Origin: Pseudomonas deceptionensis
GTDB lineage: Bacteria > Pseudomonadota > Gammaproteobacteria > Pseudomonadales > Pseudomonadaceae
Direction: 5' to 3'
Length of the DNA: 64,000 bases
Assembly: GCF_900106095.1 (NCBI RefSeq)
Contig: NZ_FNUD01000002.1
Span: 2,377,501 to 2,441,500 of the forward strand
In this document: positions 19,124 to 28,235 of the stretch, in pieces
How positions within the stretch are numbered: the first letter of the stretch is position 1
How the letters are laid out: each line of letters begins with the position of its first letter
Program-made: the position numbers and the translations under genes
The notes under the pieces: model-generated
What the model was told of the DNA's origin: nothing
Database searches by the model: none
The model's input: only the letters and a program-made list of their open reading frames with translations

Positions 19124-19708
19124 CTACTCGGCTGCGGATTCGTGTTGTTCGCGGGCCAGGCGGCGTGCCTGCGCCTGCTTTTGCAAAATGTAGCGCGCCA
19201 ACAGCTGGCGCTGCGCATCGGTGATGGATTCGAACTCGGTGTCGATTGTGTAGTGGTCATCTTGCGCCAGGCAGTTGACGACCCGGGCGCGCAGCAGCAA
19301 GCCCAGGGCTTGCGGCATCAGAACCAGCTTGACTGAAAGATGGCTGCCCGCCGGGCAGGGGTGCGGGTGCTGGAATGCGATGCCGCCTTCGGACAGTGTC
19401 ACCGGTTGCAGCTCGCCGATCTCTCCCAGCACGGTTTGCGCGACGATCTGGCTGAGCAGGTCGACGCGTTTGTTCAGGGTTTTCAGGTAGCTGGACAGCG
19501 TGCGGTCACGCTCGCTGATCTGGCGCAGCAGGTGCTGGGACTCGAATTCGCACAGGTGTAATTCGCTGAGCAAATTGAACAATGGCGACGCATCCTGCAA
19601 CACTTCGCCGCTCGCGGCTTCGGGGGCCGACAGCGGGGTTATTTCCAGTGCGATCGTATCCTCGATACGGTAGTATTCGCGGCGATCTGCGTCATTTAAT
19701 GTCGACAT
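19124..19708 (-). CDS. PilZ-type protein, possibly the atypical helical class
   Basis: 194 residues. The N terminus has the PilZ RxxxR pair (R10 to R14 in RREYYR). About 90 mostly helical residues follow, then the beta-barrel with TLSEGGIAF where the usual D/N-x-S-x-x-G should stand; the first position is Thr. The long helical insert between the two motifs recalls the atypical tetramer-forming PilZ proteins, which generally do not bind c-di-GMP. The P. aeruginosa counterpart by position is PA2989. Cytoplasmic. Divergent from lolC with 94 bp between. Confidence 0.82.
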   Translation of the reverse strand: MSTLNDADRREYYRIEDTIALEITPLSAPEAASGEVLQDASPLFNLLSELHLCEFESQHLLRQISERDRTLSSYLKTLNKRVDLLSQIVAQTVLGEIGELQPVTLSEGGIAFQHPHPCPAGSHLSVKLVLMPQALGLLLRARVVNCLAQDDHYTIDTEFESITDAQRQLLARYILQKQAQARRLAREQHESAAE

Positions 19709-19802
19709 GGCGAACCCGTGATGGCGGCTGTGGTCTGAGTGTAAAGCTGCTTATCAGGCCCCGCCACAAGGACGTCTTCTTTTCCCTCGAACAAGCCCCG
19801 AC

Positions 19803-21053
19803 ATGTTCAGACCTCTCTCTTTATTTATCGGCACGCGTTATACCCGTGCAAAGCGCCGCAATCATTTTGTGTCGTTCATTTCTCTGACTTCAATGATCGG
19901 ACTCGCCCTCGGCGTGGTCGTGATGATTGTGGTGCTGTCGGTGATGAACGGCTTCGATCATGAGATGCGCACCCGCGTGCTGGGCATGGTGCCCCACGCG
20001 ACCATCGTCGGCGATCAACCGATCAGCGACTGGCAAAGCCTGGCCGCCAGGGTCAAGCAAAACCCGAAAGTGGAGGCCGTGGCGCCGTTCACCCAGATGC
20101 AGGGTTTGCTGACCAATGACGGCAATGTGCAGAAGGTGCTGCTCAATGCCATCGACCCGGCGCAGGAGCGCAATGTCTCGATTATTGATCAGTTCATGCA
20201 GCAGGGGCAGCTGGATTCGCTGACCCCCGGCAGCTTCGGCATCATCATTGGCGACAAGGCCGCGAAGAAACTTGGCGTGGTTGTAGGCGACAAGCTGACG
20301 TTCGTCGCGCCGGAAGTCACGGTGACCCCGGCCGGCATGTTCCCGCGCATGAAGCGCTTCACCGTGCAGGGCATTTTCCATGTCGGCGCCGGTGAAATCG
20401 ACGGTTATCTGGGCATCACCAACCTGCAGGACCTGGCGCGCTTGCAGCGCTGGAAACCCGATCAGGTGCAGGGGCTTCGGCTGAAGTTCGATGACCTGTT
20501 CGAGGCCCCGCGTACCGCATGGGAAATCGCCCAGCAGTTGGGTGAAAGCCAGTATTACGCCCGTGACTGGACCCGCACCCACGGCAACCTGTACCAGGCC
20601 ATCCGCATGGAAAAAGCCATGATCGGCCTGCTGCTGTTGCTGATTGTGGCCGTTGCCGCGTTCAACATCATTTCCACGCTGGTGATGGTGGTCAATGACA
20701 AGAAAGGCGATATCGCCATCCTGCGCACACTGGGTGCCACGCCCGGCACGATCATGGCGATCTTTATGGTCCAGGGCACCGTTATCGGTGTGGTCGGGAC
20801 CGCGATCGGTGCGCTGGTCGGCATGTTTGCCGCGCTCAATGTCAGTGCTGCGATCTCGGCACTCGAAGGCCTGATCGGTCACAAGTTTCTCAATGCCGAT
20901 GTGTACTTCATCGACTATCTGCCGTCGCAATTGCAGGCGCAGGACGTGTTGATGGTGTGTGGCGCGGCATTGGTTCTGAGTTTCCTCGCGACCTTGTACC
21001 CGGCCTGGCGTGCTGCGCGCACCCAGCCTGCGCAGGCGCTTCGTTATGAGTGA
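19803..21053 (+). CDS. lolC: Lipoprotein-releasing ABC permease LolC
   Basis: 416-residue inner-membrane permease of the LolCDE complex, which extracts outer-membrane lipoproteins from the inner membrane. One N-terminal transmembrane helix (about 25-48, [20 protein letters not shown]), a large periplasmic domain and a C-terminal FtsX-type bundle of three helices. It is strongly similar to the second permease at 21808 (same MFRPLS start, same [12 protein letters not shown]), so both LolC and LolE are present rather than a single LolF. lolD overlaps or abuts the 3' end. Confidence 0.94.
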   Translation: MFRPLSLFIGTRYTRAKRRNHFVSFISLTSMIGLALGVVVMIVVLSVMNGFDHEMRTRVLGMVPHATIVGDQPISDWQSLAARVKQNPKVEAVAPFTQMQGLLTNDGNVQKVLLNAIDPAQERNVSIIDQFMQQGQLDSLTPGSFGIIIGDKAAKKLGVVVGDKLTFVAPEVTVTPAGMFPRMKRFTVQGIFHVGAGEIDGYLGITNLQDLARLQRWKPDQVQGLRLKFDDLFEAPRTAWEIAQQLGESQYYARDWTRTHGNLYQAIRMEKAMIGLLLLLIVAVAAFNIISTLVMVVNDKKGDIAILRTLGATPGTIMAIFMVQGTVIGVVGTAIGALVGMFAALNVSAAISALEGLIGHKFLNADVYFIDYLPSQLQAQDVLMVCGAALVLSFLATLYPAWRAARTQPAQALRYE

Positions 21054-21060
21054 GTTGGGC

Positions 21061-21744
21061 ATGAAAGAACAAGCAGTGTTGAGTTGCCGCGACCTGGGCA
21101 AGTCCTACGAGGAAGGCCCGGAGTCGGTGGTTGTGCTGTCGGGTCTGCAGCTTGAGCTGCACCCCGGTGAGCGGGTGGCAATTGTCGGCACCTCGGGCTC
21201 GGGCAAAAGTACCTTGCTCAACTTGCTCGGTGGTCTCGATACACCGTCCAGCGGCAGTGTGTGGCTGGCCGGTGAAGAACTGTCGGCGCTGGGCGAAAAG
21301 GCCCGTGGCCAGTTGCGTAACCGCTCCCTGGGGTTCGTTTACCAGTTTCACCATTTGCTGCCCGAATTTACCGCGCTGGAAAACGTCTGCATGCCGCTGC
21401 TGATCGGCAAGACATCGATCCCTGAAGCCCGTGAGCGCGCCACTGCGCTGCTGACCCGGGTGGGGCTGGGCCATCGCCTGGAGCACAAGCCGTCTGAACT
21501 GTCGGGCGGCGAGCGCCAGCGTGTGGCCATTGCTCGCGCACTGGTCAATAACCCTGGTCTGGTGATGCTCGATGAGCCCACCGGCAACCTTGACTCCCAT
21601 ACCGCCCAAGGCATTCAGGACCTGATGTTGGAGCTGAGCACCTCGATGCGCACCGCGTTTTTGGTGGTGACCCACGACATGAACCTGGCCCGCCAGATGG
21701 ATCGCGTGTTGCACCTTCAAGACGGTTGCCTGACCACGATCTGA
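21061..21744 (+). CDS. lolD: Lipoprotein-releasing ABC ATPase LolD
   Basis: 227 residues, the usual LolD length from this start. Walker [11 protein letters not shown]-loop [10 protein letters not shown] typical of the MacB/LolD group, ABC signature [10 protein letters not shown], Walker [13 protein letters not shown] and the switch His in THDMN. The ATG at 21061 gives [16 protein letters not shown]; an alternative ATG at 21046 overlaps the lolC stop (8 bp shared) and adds five residues. Powers the LolC/LolE permeases encoded on either side. Confidence 0.93.
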   Translation: MKEQAVLSCRDLGKSYEEGPESVVVLSGLQLELHPGERVAIVGTSGSGKSTLLNLLGGLDTPSSGSVWLAGEELSALGEKARGQLRNRSLGFVYQFHHLLPEFTALENVCMPLLIGKTSIPEARERATALLTRVGLGHRLEHKPSELSGGERQRVAIARALVNNPGLVMLDEPTGNLDSHTAQGIQDLMLELSTSMRTAFLVVTHDMNLARQMDRVLHLQDGCLTTI

Positions 21745-21807
21745 TCGGCCAGCACCTGGCGCCTGCAAGCGGGCGTCGGGTCTTTAATTTTTATACGGTG
21801 CCCGCGA

Positions 21808-23052
21808 ATGTTCAGACCGTTATCGATTTTTATCGGCACGCGCTATACCCGCGCCAAGCGCCGCAATCGTTTTGTTTCGTTTATCTCCATGACTTCGATG
21901 ATTGGCCTCGCCCTGGGCGTGCTGGCGATGATCGTGGTGTTGTCGGTGATGAACGGTTTTCAGCGTGAAATGAGTAACCGCATTCTCGGCATGGTGCCCC
22001 ACGCGACCATCATTGGCGCCAAGCCGATCGATGACTGGCGCCCGGTGGCCGAAGCGGCACTTAAAAACCCGGAAGTCACGGCAGCCGTACCCTTCACTGA
22101 AATGGACGGCATGCTGTCCTTTAAAGGTTCGATGCAGCCGATCCAGATCAGCGGCATTGATCCGGCGCAGGAAGGCAAGGTATCGATCGTGACCCGGCAC
22201 ATTGTGCAGGGCAGCCTCGAAGACTTGAAGCCAGGTGAGTTCGGGGTGGTGCTGGGTGATATCACGGCCCGCCGCTTTCGTTTGACCGTGGGCGACAAGA
22301 TCACCTTGATCGTGCCTGAAGCCAGTACCGCGCCGGGCGGGATTACCCCGCGTTTGCAGCGTTTGAACGTGGTCGGCATCTTCAAGGTCGGGGCAGAGCT
22401 TGATGGCACCATGGGCCTGATCCATATGGCCGATGCTGCGGCCATTGCGCACTGGGAGCCGAATCAGGTGCAAAGCGTGCGCCTGGCGGTCAAGGACCTC
22501 TACGCTGCACCGCAGGTTTCGCAGCAGGTGGCTGCAGGCCTGGGCGCCGGTTACAAGGCAGATGACTGGACCCACACCCAGGGCAGCCTGTTCAGTGCCA
22601 TGAAAATGGAAAAAACCATGATTGGCCTGTTGTTGCTGATGATCGTTGCCGTGGCAGCGTTCAACATCATTGCAACACTGATCATGGTGGTGAACGACAA
22701 GGGTGCTGATATCGCGATCTTGCGCACCATTGGCGCCACACCGCGTCAGATCATGGCCATTTTCATGGTGCAGGGCACGGTGATCGGTATTGTGGGCACC
22801 TTGATCGGCGGTGTACTGGGCGTAATTGCCGCGTTGAATGTCAGCGAGCTGGTGGGTTGGGTGGAGCGGGTTTCCGGGCAGCACATCTTCAGTTCCGACG
22901 TTTACTTCGTCAGTAACCTGCCATCAGAGCTGCAAGGCGGTGATGTGGCGTTGATCTGTGGCGCAGGCTTCGTGCTGAGCTTTCTGGCCACGCTGTATCC
23001 GGCGTACCGTGCAGCGCAAATCCAGCCGGCCCATGCGTTGCGGTATTCCTGA
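21808..23052 (+). CDS. lolE: Lipoprotein-releasing ABC permease LolE
   Basis: 414 residues, paralogue of the gene at 19803, with the same topology: one N-terminal helix, a periplasmic domain and three C-terminal helices ([20 protein letters not shown] and beyond). By order LolC-LolD-LolE it is assigned LolE. 63 bp separate it from lolD, with the AT-rich TTTAATTTTTATACGG that might hold a weak promoter. It ends 5 bp before a palindromic repeat. Confidence 0.92.
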   Translation: MFRPLSIFIGTRYTRAKRRNRFVSFISMTSMIGLALGVLAMIVVLSVMNGFQREMSNRILGMVPHATIIGAKPIDDWRPVAEAALKNPEVTAAVPFTEMDGMLSFKGSMQPIQISGIDPAQEGKVSIVTRHIVQGSLEDLKPGEFGVVLGDITARRFRLTVGDKITLIVPEASTAPGGITPRLQRLNVVGIFKVGAELDGTMGLIHMADAAAIAHWEPNQVQSVRLAVKDLYAAPQVSQQVAAGLGAGYKADDWTHTQGSLFSAMKMEKTMIGLLLLMIVAVAAFNIIATLIMVVNDKGADIAILRTIGATPRQIMAIFMVQGTVIGIVGTLIGGVLGVIAALNVSELVGWVERVSGQHIFSSDVYFVSNLPSELQGGDVALICGAGFVLSFLATLYPAYRAAQIQPAHALRYS

Positions 23053-23057
23053 ATGTT

Positions 23058-23163
23058 GTAGCCGCTGCCGAAGGCTGCGATAAGGGCCGCAGGGCCTTCA
23101 GGTTTGAGGGCTGCTACGGCGCAGTGGCGCAGCAAACCCATCGCAGCCTGCGGCAGCGGCTAC
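23058..23163. repeat. GTAGCCGCTG palindromic repeat, short class (copy 5)
   Basis: 106 bp; left end GTAGCCGCTGCCGAAGGCTG then CGAT, right end ATCG then CAGCCTGCGGCAGCGGCTAC, nearly perfect reverse complements. Lies between convergent lolE and the sensor kinase gene, where it could stop transcription from both sides. Confidence 0.9.
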
Positions 23164-23169
23164 AGGAAC

Positions 23170-24528
23170 TCAGGTGCTGGCCGGCAGCTCAATCACAAAC
23201 CGCGTCATCCCTTCCTGCGACTCACACCTGATCTGCCCGCCATGGGCGCGAATGATCGATTGGGTGATCGCCAGTCCCAACCCTGCATGTTCGCTACTGC
23301 CTTCTCGGCGTGCAGGGTCTGCCCGATAAAACCGGTCAAACAGGCGCGGCAGCAGTTCTGCAGGAATCCCCGGGCCGGTGTTCTCAATGCCAATTCGCGC
23401 ACCGGTCGCCGACGCACCCATCACTACCTTGATCGCACCGCCACTCGGGGTATAACGCAGTGCGTTATCCAGCAGGTTGGAGAGGGCGCGCCGCAGCATG
23501 CTGCGGTCGCCGGCAATCTGTGCGCTGCCTTCACGTGTCAGCTCGATCCGGGAGTCTTCGGCCAGCAGCGCGTAAAACTCCAGCAACGCATCCACTTCAT
23601 TGCCTAGGTCCAGTGGCTCGCGGCGGGGTGTGAGCAGTCCGTGGTCAGCCTTGGCCAGGTACAGCATGTCGTTGACCAGCTGCGCCATCCATTGCAGCTC
23701 CTCAAGGTTGCTGTGCAGTGTCTCGCGATACTCTTCAATGCCCCGGGGGCGCGTCAGGGTGACCTGGGTGTGGGTCAGGAGGTTGGACAGCGGAGTGCGC
23801 AACTCATGGGCGATATCGGCGGAGAATGCCGACAATCGCTGAAATGAATCGTCCAGACGCCCAAGCATGGCGTTGAAGGCCGTAGCCAGCTCGGCCAGTT
23901 CGGCCGGCATTTGTTCCTGGGGCAGGCGGGCGTTGAGTGAGTCGGCCGAAACGCTGGCTGCAATCGCGCTCATGCGGCGCAAAGGGCGCAATCCGCTACG
24001 GGCCGCCCAGGCACCGAGAATTGCCGTGGCCAGCGCTGAGAGCCCCACTGTCATCCAGATCAGGCGTTGCATGCGTTGCAGAAAGTGCTGGTGGTGGGTG
24101 ATGTCCAGTAACAACGTCAGATGCGGTGCGTTCGGGGTGTCGTTTTGCGGCACCAGTACCCGGTAATCGGTGCCGTTGATTTGCAGGCTGCCCAGGCCCG
24201 GCGGGGTCGCAAGCTCAAGCGGCAGGCGCGGTGAGCTGTCAAACCACAGGTGCCCGTCCGGGCCGCGCACCCGTACCGCAAGGTCCGGCTGATGGGCCAG
24301 ATCCTGCAAGAGCGCTGGCAGGCGTGCGGTGAAACCCTCCAGGGTGTTTGCGCCCTGCAGTGTGCTGCGCAGGACGGCGAGGCGGCTTTCCATCAGTTGT
24401 TGGTCGAGTTCGACAAAATGTACTTCACTGGCCCGCCCGAACAGCACCCCGGCAAACAGCGACACCACCGCGGTACAGCCGGCAAACAGCAGTGCCAGGC
24501 GACTGCTCAGTGACAGGCGGCGCATCAA
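23170..24528 (-). CDS. copS: Heavy-metal (copper-type) sensor histidine kinase
   Basis: 452 residues. TM1 about 13-33, a periplasmic sensor of about 120 residues, TM2 about 150-172, HAMP, then HisKA ([15 protein letters not shown] with the phosphorylated His) and HATPase (N box [13 protein letters not shown] boxes [16 protein letters not shown] and [12 protein letters not shown]). The layout is that of CusS/CopS kinases. Its ATG overlaps the stop of the regulator gene (ATGA), so the pair is translationally coupled. Copper as signal is inferred from the neighbouring cupredoxin and the box at 25269. Confidence 0.85.
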   Translation of the reverse strand: MMRRLSLSSRLALLFAGCTAVVSLFAGVLFGRASEVHFVELDQQLMESRLAVLRSTLQGANTLEGFTARLPALLQDLAHQPDLAVRVRGPDGHLWFDSSPRLPLELATPPGLGSLQINGTDYRVLVPQNDTPNAPHLTLLLDITHHQHFLQRMQRLIWMTVGLSALATAILGAWAARSGLRPLRRMSAIAASVSADSLNARLPQEQMPAELAELATAFNAMLGRLDDSFQRLSAFSADIAHELRTPLSNLLTHTQVTLTRPRGIEEYRETLHSNLEELQWMAQLVNDMLYLAKADHGLLTPRREPLDLGNEVDALLEFYALLAEDSRIELTREGSAQIAGDRSMLRRALSNLLDNALRYTPSGGAIKVVMGASATGARIGIENTGPGIPAELLPRLFDRFYRADPARREGSSEHAGLGLAITQSIIRAHGGQIRCESQEGMTRFVIELPAST

Positions 24529-25205
24529 CTGCTGCGCTCTTCGAGCACATAGCCCATGCCGCGCACGGTGTGAATCAGCTTGTGTTCGTGGAGGTCGTCG
24601 ATCTTCAGGCGCAGGCGGCGGATCGCAACTTCGATGACGTTGGTGTCGCTGTCAAAGTTCATGTCCCACACCTGTGACGCGATCAAAGACTTGGGCAGGA
24701 CTTCGCCCTGGCGGCGCAGCAGCAGCTCCAGGAGGGAGAACTCCTTGGCGGTGAGGTCTATGCGTTGGCCATTTCGCTCGGCGCGGCGGCGGATCAGGTC
24801 CAGGCGCAAGTCGGCCAGTTGCAGGCTGGTTTCCTGGGGGGTGTTGTTGCCACGGCGCAGCAGGCTGCGAACCCGGGCCAGCAGTTCGGAAAATGCGAAC
24901 GGCTTGACCAGATAATCGTCAGCCCCCAGTTCCAGGCCGTAGACGCGGTCGTCGACAGCATCGCGGGCGGTCAAAAACAGTACCGGAATCTCCAGCCCTG
25001 CGCTGCGCACCGCTTGCAGGATTTGCCAGCCGTCTCGTCCGGGCAGCATCACGTCGAGAATCAGCAGCGAATAATCCCCAGTCAAGGCCAGATGCTGGCC
25101 GGTGATGCCGTCAGCCGCAAGCTCGGTGGTGAACCCGGCCTCGCTCAAGCCCTGGCGCAAATACTGCCCGGTTTTGACCTGGTCTTCGACAATCAGCAGT
25201 TTCAT
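24525..25205 (-). CDS. copR: Copper-type OmpR-family response regulator
   Basis: 226 residues: a receiver domain (phosphorylation Asp in [13 protein letters not shown], switch Lys in [16 protein letters not shown]) and an OmpR/PhoB winged helix ([34 protein letters not shown]). [20 protein letters not shown] is typical of the CopR/CusR/PcoR heavy-metal branch. It is divergent from a periplasmic cupredoxin, with a CopR-like box in the 154-bp intergenic region. Confidence 0.87.
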   Translation of the reverse strand: MKLLIVEDQVKTGQYLRQGLSEAGFTTELAADGITGQHLALTGDYSLLILDVMLPGRDGWQILQAVRSAGLEIPVLFLTARDAVDDRVYGLELGADDYLVKPFAFSELLARVRSLLRRGNNTPQETSLQLADLRLDLIRRRAERNGQRIDLTAKEFSLLELLLRRQGEVLPKSLIASQVWDMNFDSDTNVIEVAIRRLRLKIDDLHEHKLIHTVRGMGYVLEERSS

Positions 25206-25268
25206 GGTCGACTCGTCGTAAAAAAGTACGTCAGCCTTATACCTTGGAGTTTGTGGTGTAGGGTCAAA

Positions 25269-25284
25269 CTGACAAAGTTGTAAT
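25269..25284. promoter_or_regulatory. CopR-type binding box
   Basis: CTGACAAAGTTGTAAT fits CTGACA-N5-GTAAT, the form I recall for the P. aeruginosa CopR regulon, exactly. It lies 64 bp before the regulator start and 75 bp before the cupredoxin start, so it could control both. Confidence 0.72.
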
Positions 25285-25359
25285 CTTACGGTCAGTTGAA
25301 TGCCAGTACCGGGATTTTAAAGTGGTGGTAAGCCTGATCTTTAGTTTCTGGGAGTAAGT

Positions 25360-25896
25360 ATGACCGTACGTAACCGATTGTCTCTTGCCGCGTGTTTGTG
25401 GGTGCTGAGCTTGCCAGTGATGGCATCGCCTGCCGGCCATTATGATTTTGGCCAGCCCGCGCCTGCCGCCAGTGCCACGCGTACAGTGGAGATAGACATG
25501 ACCGATATGGCGTTCTCACCCCGGTCGCTGGAGGTCAAGGCCGGTGAGACCGTGCGTTTTGTGCTGGTCAATAAAGGCCAGCTGTTGCACGAATTCAATC
25601 TGGGCGATGCCGCGATGCACGCGGCGCACCAGAAGGAAATGCTCGAAATGCAACAAAGCGGCATGCTTACGCCCGCCGGCATGAGCCATGGAGGGATGGA
25701 TCACGCGGCCATGGGGCACGGATCGCAGCCGATGCCTGGCATGAAGCACGATGATCCCAACAGCGTGCTGGTCGAGCCGGGTAAAACCGCTGAGCTGACC
25801 TGGACGTTCAGCAAGGCCGACAACCTGGAATTCGCCTGTAATGTACCCGGTCACTACCAGGCGGGCATGGTCGGCAAGGTCAAAGTTGCACCTTAA
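25360..25896 (+). CDS. Periplasmic cupredoxin with Met/His-rich insert
   Basis: 178 residues. Signal peptide 1-22 (LPVMASPAG). The cupredoxin fold shows type-1 copper ligands H77 (QLLHEF), C160 (FACNVPGH), H165 and M170. Between strands, residues 84-130 form a Met/His-rich loop (MSHGGMDHAAMGHG and similar), a likely second copper-binding region as in CopI-like resistance proteins. GGGAG precedes the ATG. The copper-type regulator gene and CopR-like box upstream suggest copper induction; a role in periplasmic copper tolerance is inferred. Confidence 0.86.
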   Translation: MTVRNRLSLAACLWVLSLPVMASPAGHYDFGQPAPAASATRTVEIDMTDMAFSPRSLEVKAGETVRFVLVNKGQLLHEFNLGDAAMHAAHQKEMLEMQQSGMLTPAGMSHGGMDHAAMGHGSQPMPGMKHDDPNSVLVEPGKTAELTWTFSKADNLEFACNVPGHYQAGMVGKVKVAP

Positions 25897-25934
25897 ACAG
25901 GGCAGATCGTCTGCGGGCGCTGAAACTGCGGGAT

Positions 25935-25961
25935 AAACCCGATAGAATTACCGGGTTTTTC
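25935..25961 (+). terminator. Probable terminator after the cupredoxin gene
   Basis: AAACCCG pairs with CGGGTTT around ATAGAATTAC and is followed by TT; it lies just before queF. The stem is short, so partial read-through is possible. Confidence 0.6.
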
Positions 25962-25978
25962 TAGCCAGGTTTTTTGTC

Positions 25979-26809
25979 ATGCATCCCGCCGCCGAACATT
26001 CCCCGCTGGGCAAGTCCAGTGAATACATCAGCACCTACACTCCGTCCTTGCTGTTCCCGATCCCGCGTGCGGCGAAATGGGCAGAGCTGGGGCTGAGCGC
26101 CGAAACGCTGCCTTATGTCGGGGTGGATTACTGGAACTGCTTCGAGCTGTCGTGGCTGCTGCCCTCGGGCAAGCCGGTGGTGGCCATTGGCGAGTTCTGC
26201 TTTGCCGCCGATTCGCCGAACATCGTGGAGTCCAAGTCCTTCAAGTTGTACCTGAACTCGCTGAACCAGACCGTGTTCGTCGATACCCAAAGCCTTGAGG
26301 CCACCTTGCAGGCGGATTTGTCAGCCGCATCGGGCAAGCCTGTCAGCGTGCGGGTACGCAGCCTGGATGACGTTCAGGCGGACGGTGTGGGCGTTTTGCC
26401 CGGTGTGTGCATTGATGATCTGGACATCAGCGTCAGTGATTACGAACAGCCGCGTCCCGAGTTGCTCAAATGCGACGAATCGCAGCTGATCGAAGAGAGC
26501 GTCTACAGCCATCTGCTCAAATCCAACTGCCCGGTCACCAGTCAGCCGGACTGGGGCACCGTAGTAGTCGAGTACCGCGGCGCGGCGCTGGATCACGCCA
26601 GTTTGCTGGCGTATCTGGTGAGCTTTCGCCAGCACTCGGACTTCCACGAGCAATGCGTGGAGCGGATCTTCCTCGACCTGCAGCGTTTGCTCAAACCCGA
26701 GAAGTTGACCGTGTATGCGCGCTATGTGCGACGTGGCGGGCTGGATATCAACCCGTACCGCAGCACCGAAACGGTTGAGTTCCAGAATGTGCGGTTGGTG
26801 CGTCAGTAA
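25979..26809 (+). CDS. queF: NADPH-dependent 7-cyano-7-deazaguanine reductase
   Basis: 276 residues, the long (YqcD/E. coli type) form of QueF, which reduces preQ0 to preQ1 in queuosine biosynthesis. Tandem T-fold domains; the NADPH-binding E84[10 protein letters not shown] motif lies in the first half, and catalytic C184 ([14 protein letters not shown]) with D191 in the second. The first ATG at 25979 gives the complete N terminus. Monocistronic; I see no preQ1 riboswitch before it. Confidence 0.95.
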   Translation: MHPAAEHSPLGKSSEYISTYTPSLLFPIPRAAKWAELGLSAETLPYVGVDYWNCFELSWLLPSGKPVVAIGEFCFAADSPNIVESKSFKLYLNSLNQTVFVDTQSLEATLQADLSAASGKPVSVRVRSLDDVQADGVGVLPGVCIDDLDISVSDYEQPRPELLKCDESQLIEESVYSHLLKSNCPVTSQPDWGTVVVEYRGAALDHASLLAYLVSFRQHSDFHEQCVERIFLDLQRLLKPEKLTVYARYVRRGGLDINPYRSTETVEFQNVRLVRQ

Positions 26810-26826
26810 AGCTAAAGCCCCTCACC

Positions 26827-26855
26827 CTGGCCCTCTCCCGGAGGGAGAGGGCCAG
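26827..26855. terminator. Bidirectional hairpin between queF and bcp
   Basis: A perfect 13-bp stem, CTGGCCCTCTCCC with GGGAGAGGGCCAG, around GGA, lies between two convergent stop codons. This CCCTCTCCC-GGA-GGGAGAGGG sequence is also a widespread repeat in pseudomonads, so it may be a REP-like element acting as a terminator. Confidence 0.7.
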
Positions 26856-26860
26856 GCGGA

Positions 26861-27334
26861 TCAGCCGTTATTCAGCGCCTTGGCCTGCTCGAGTACCGCC
26901 TCCACATGGCCCGGCACTTTCACGCCGCGCCACTCGTGACGCAGCACGCCGTCCTTGTCGATCAGGAACGTGCTGCGATCAACGCCCATGTACTCCTTGC
27001 CGTACAGCTTTTTCAGCTTGATCACGTCAAACAGCTGGCACAGGGCTTCGTCCTTGTCGCTCAGCAGCTCAAACGGGAAGCCTTGCTTGGCCTTGAAGTT
27101 CTCATGGGACTTGAGGCTGTCGCGAGACACACCAAACACTTCGGTATTGGCTGCCTGAAACTCGGCGTAATGATCGCGAAAGCCCTGGCCCTCAGTGGTG
27201 CAGCCCGGCGTGCTGTCCTTGGGGTAGAAGTAAATCACCACCTGCTTGCCCTTGAGTTGCGACAGGCTGACGGTTTTTTCACTGGTTGCCGGGATCTGGA
27301 AGTCGTCTACGGGTTGGTCAATTGCAACGGCCAT
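26861..27334 (-). CDS. bcp: Thioredoxin-dependent peroxiredoxin Bcp
   Basis: 157 residues, PrxQ/Bcp class. The peroxidatic Cys is C45 in YPKDSTPGCTTEGQGFRD. In E. coli Bcp the resolving Cys is five residues later; here that position (50) is Gln, and the only other Cys is C99 (DEALCQLFD), so this copy is either one-Cys or uses a distant resolving Cys. Reduces organic peroxides and H2O2 in the cytoplasm. 12 bp downstream of gcvR on the same strand, likely one operon. Confidence 0.93.
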   Translation of the reverse strand: MAVAIDQPVDDFQIPATSEKTVSLSQLKGKQVVIYFYPKDSTPGCTTEGQGFRDHYAEFQAANTEVFGVSRDSLKSHENFKAKQGFPFELLSDKDEALCQLFDVIKLKKLYGKEYMGVDRSTFLIDKDGVLRHEWRGVKVPGHVEAVLEQAKALNNG

Positions 27335-27346
27335 GAGTGTGCTTCC

Positions 27347-27907
27347 TTACATCGGGTTCTGTGGGCGCCACGGTTCGATCAGCGCATCGAGGTTCAACGC
27401 GTCGGCGAAGTCCAGGAACTGATCGCGCAACCAGCTGATCTGAATGCCGGCCGGCAAGGTCACGGTGAACGTGGCGTTCAGCATGGTGCCGCCGGTTTGC
27501 GGGGCCTGATAGGTGTCGCACGTCAGGTTTTCGAGCTCTACGTTGTGGTCCATGAAGAACTGGCACAGCTCGTTGATGATGTCCGAGCGGTAGGCAGAAC
27601 TCACATACGCCACATACGGCAGAGCTTGCGGGCGGGTTTCGAGCGGGGCACTGCGCACAACATTGACGCTGAAAGCGTGCTTTTTGGCCAGTGCGGGCAA
27701 GCCGGCTTCAAGGCGGGCCAGGGCGTCCCAGCTACCGGTGATTTCCAGGACCAGCGCGCTGCATTCGCCGTGGCGAGTGAGGCGCGAGGTCACGACGGCG
27801 CAGCGATTATCATGGCTGGCGCGGCACAGGACGTTGGTCAGCTCCATTGGGTTGGCGCCAAGGGCACTGATGACAAGGAATTGTTCGCGAACTGTGGGGG
27901 TGGACAT
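27347..27907 (-). CDS. gcvR: Glycine cleavage system regulator GcvR (ACT domains)
   Basis: 186 residues with two ACT domains (about 8-85 and 95-175). EQFLVISALGANPMELTNVL and the second-domain DIINELCQFFMDHNVELENL are typical of GcvR, which in E. coli binds glycine and blocks GcvA activation. AGGAAGG precedes the ATG at 27907. The gcvR-bcp order divergent from dapA is common in gammaproteobacteria. Whether it regulates glycine cleavage here is inferred. Confidence 0.9.
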   Translation of the reverse strand: MSTPTVREQFLVISALGANPMELTNVLCRASHDNRCAVVTSRLTRHGECSALVLEITGSWDALARLEAGLPALAKKHAFSVNVVRSAPLETRPQALPYVAYVSSAYRSDIINELCQFFMDHNVELENLTCDTYQAPQTGGTMLNATFTVTLPAGIQISWLRDQFLDFADALNLDALIEPWRPQNPM

Positions 27908-28235
27908 TCAGCCTTCCTAAAACGATGAGTGGTCAGTACGGTCGATGGGCTGCGCGTCGAATATCGGTTGCCTCTCAAAACGCCAAAAGCCCGCAAACAC
28001 GGCATTACAGACGGTTTGCAGGCTCTGCAAACCGCGCTCGGCGGCGTTTGGGCGGGGCTTTGAGCGCCTAGTGAAGGCCCGTGAAACAGACCCGCGCGCG
28101 CATCAGTACCAATCAAAGGCTGAAGGGTAGCGAAAAGCAACGCGAAGGGGAATGCTCATCGGGCGCGCTGTTGCTTGTGCAAGGGTCATGGCGCCAGTAC
28201 CATTACGGCTCTCTTTTTCCGGCAGGAGCGGTTGC
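27908..28235. promoter_or_regulatory. gcvR/dapA divergent intergenic region with hairpin
   Basis: 328 bp without a convincing gene. A perfect 10-bp inverted repeat CGGTTTGCAG/CTGCAAACCG (28012-28034, loop GCT) stands in the middle. A candidate dapA promoter is TTGTGC (28175-28180), 17 bp, TACCAT (28198-28203). The size and the hairpin leave room for a small RNA, which cannot be shown by eye. Confidence 0.5.

Noticed and set aside
25936-25978. PreQ1 riboswitch upstream of queF
   Set aside because: The leader is only a short terminator-like stem and lacks the preQ1 aptamer's A-rich tail and pseudoknot pattern.
27945-28130. 61-codon open frame between gcvR and dapA
   Set aside because: No ribosome site, no protein-like conservation apparent, and it spans the perfect hairpin.
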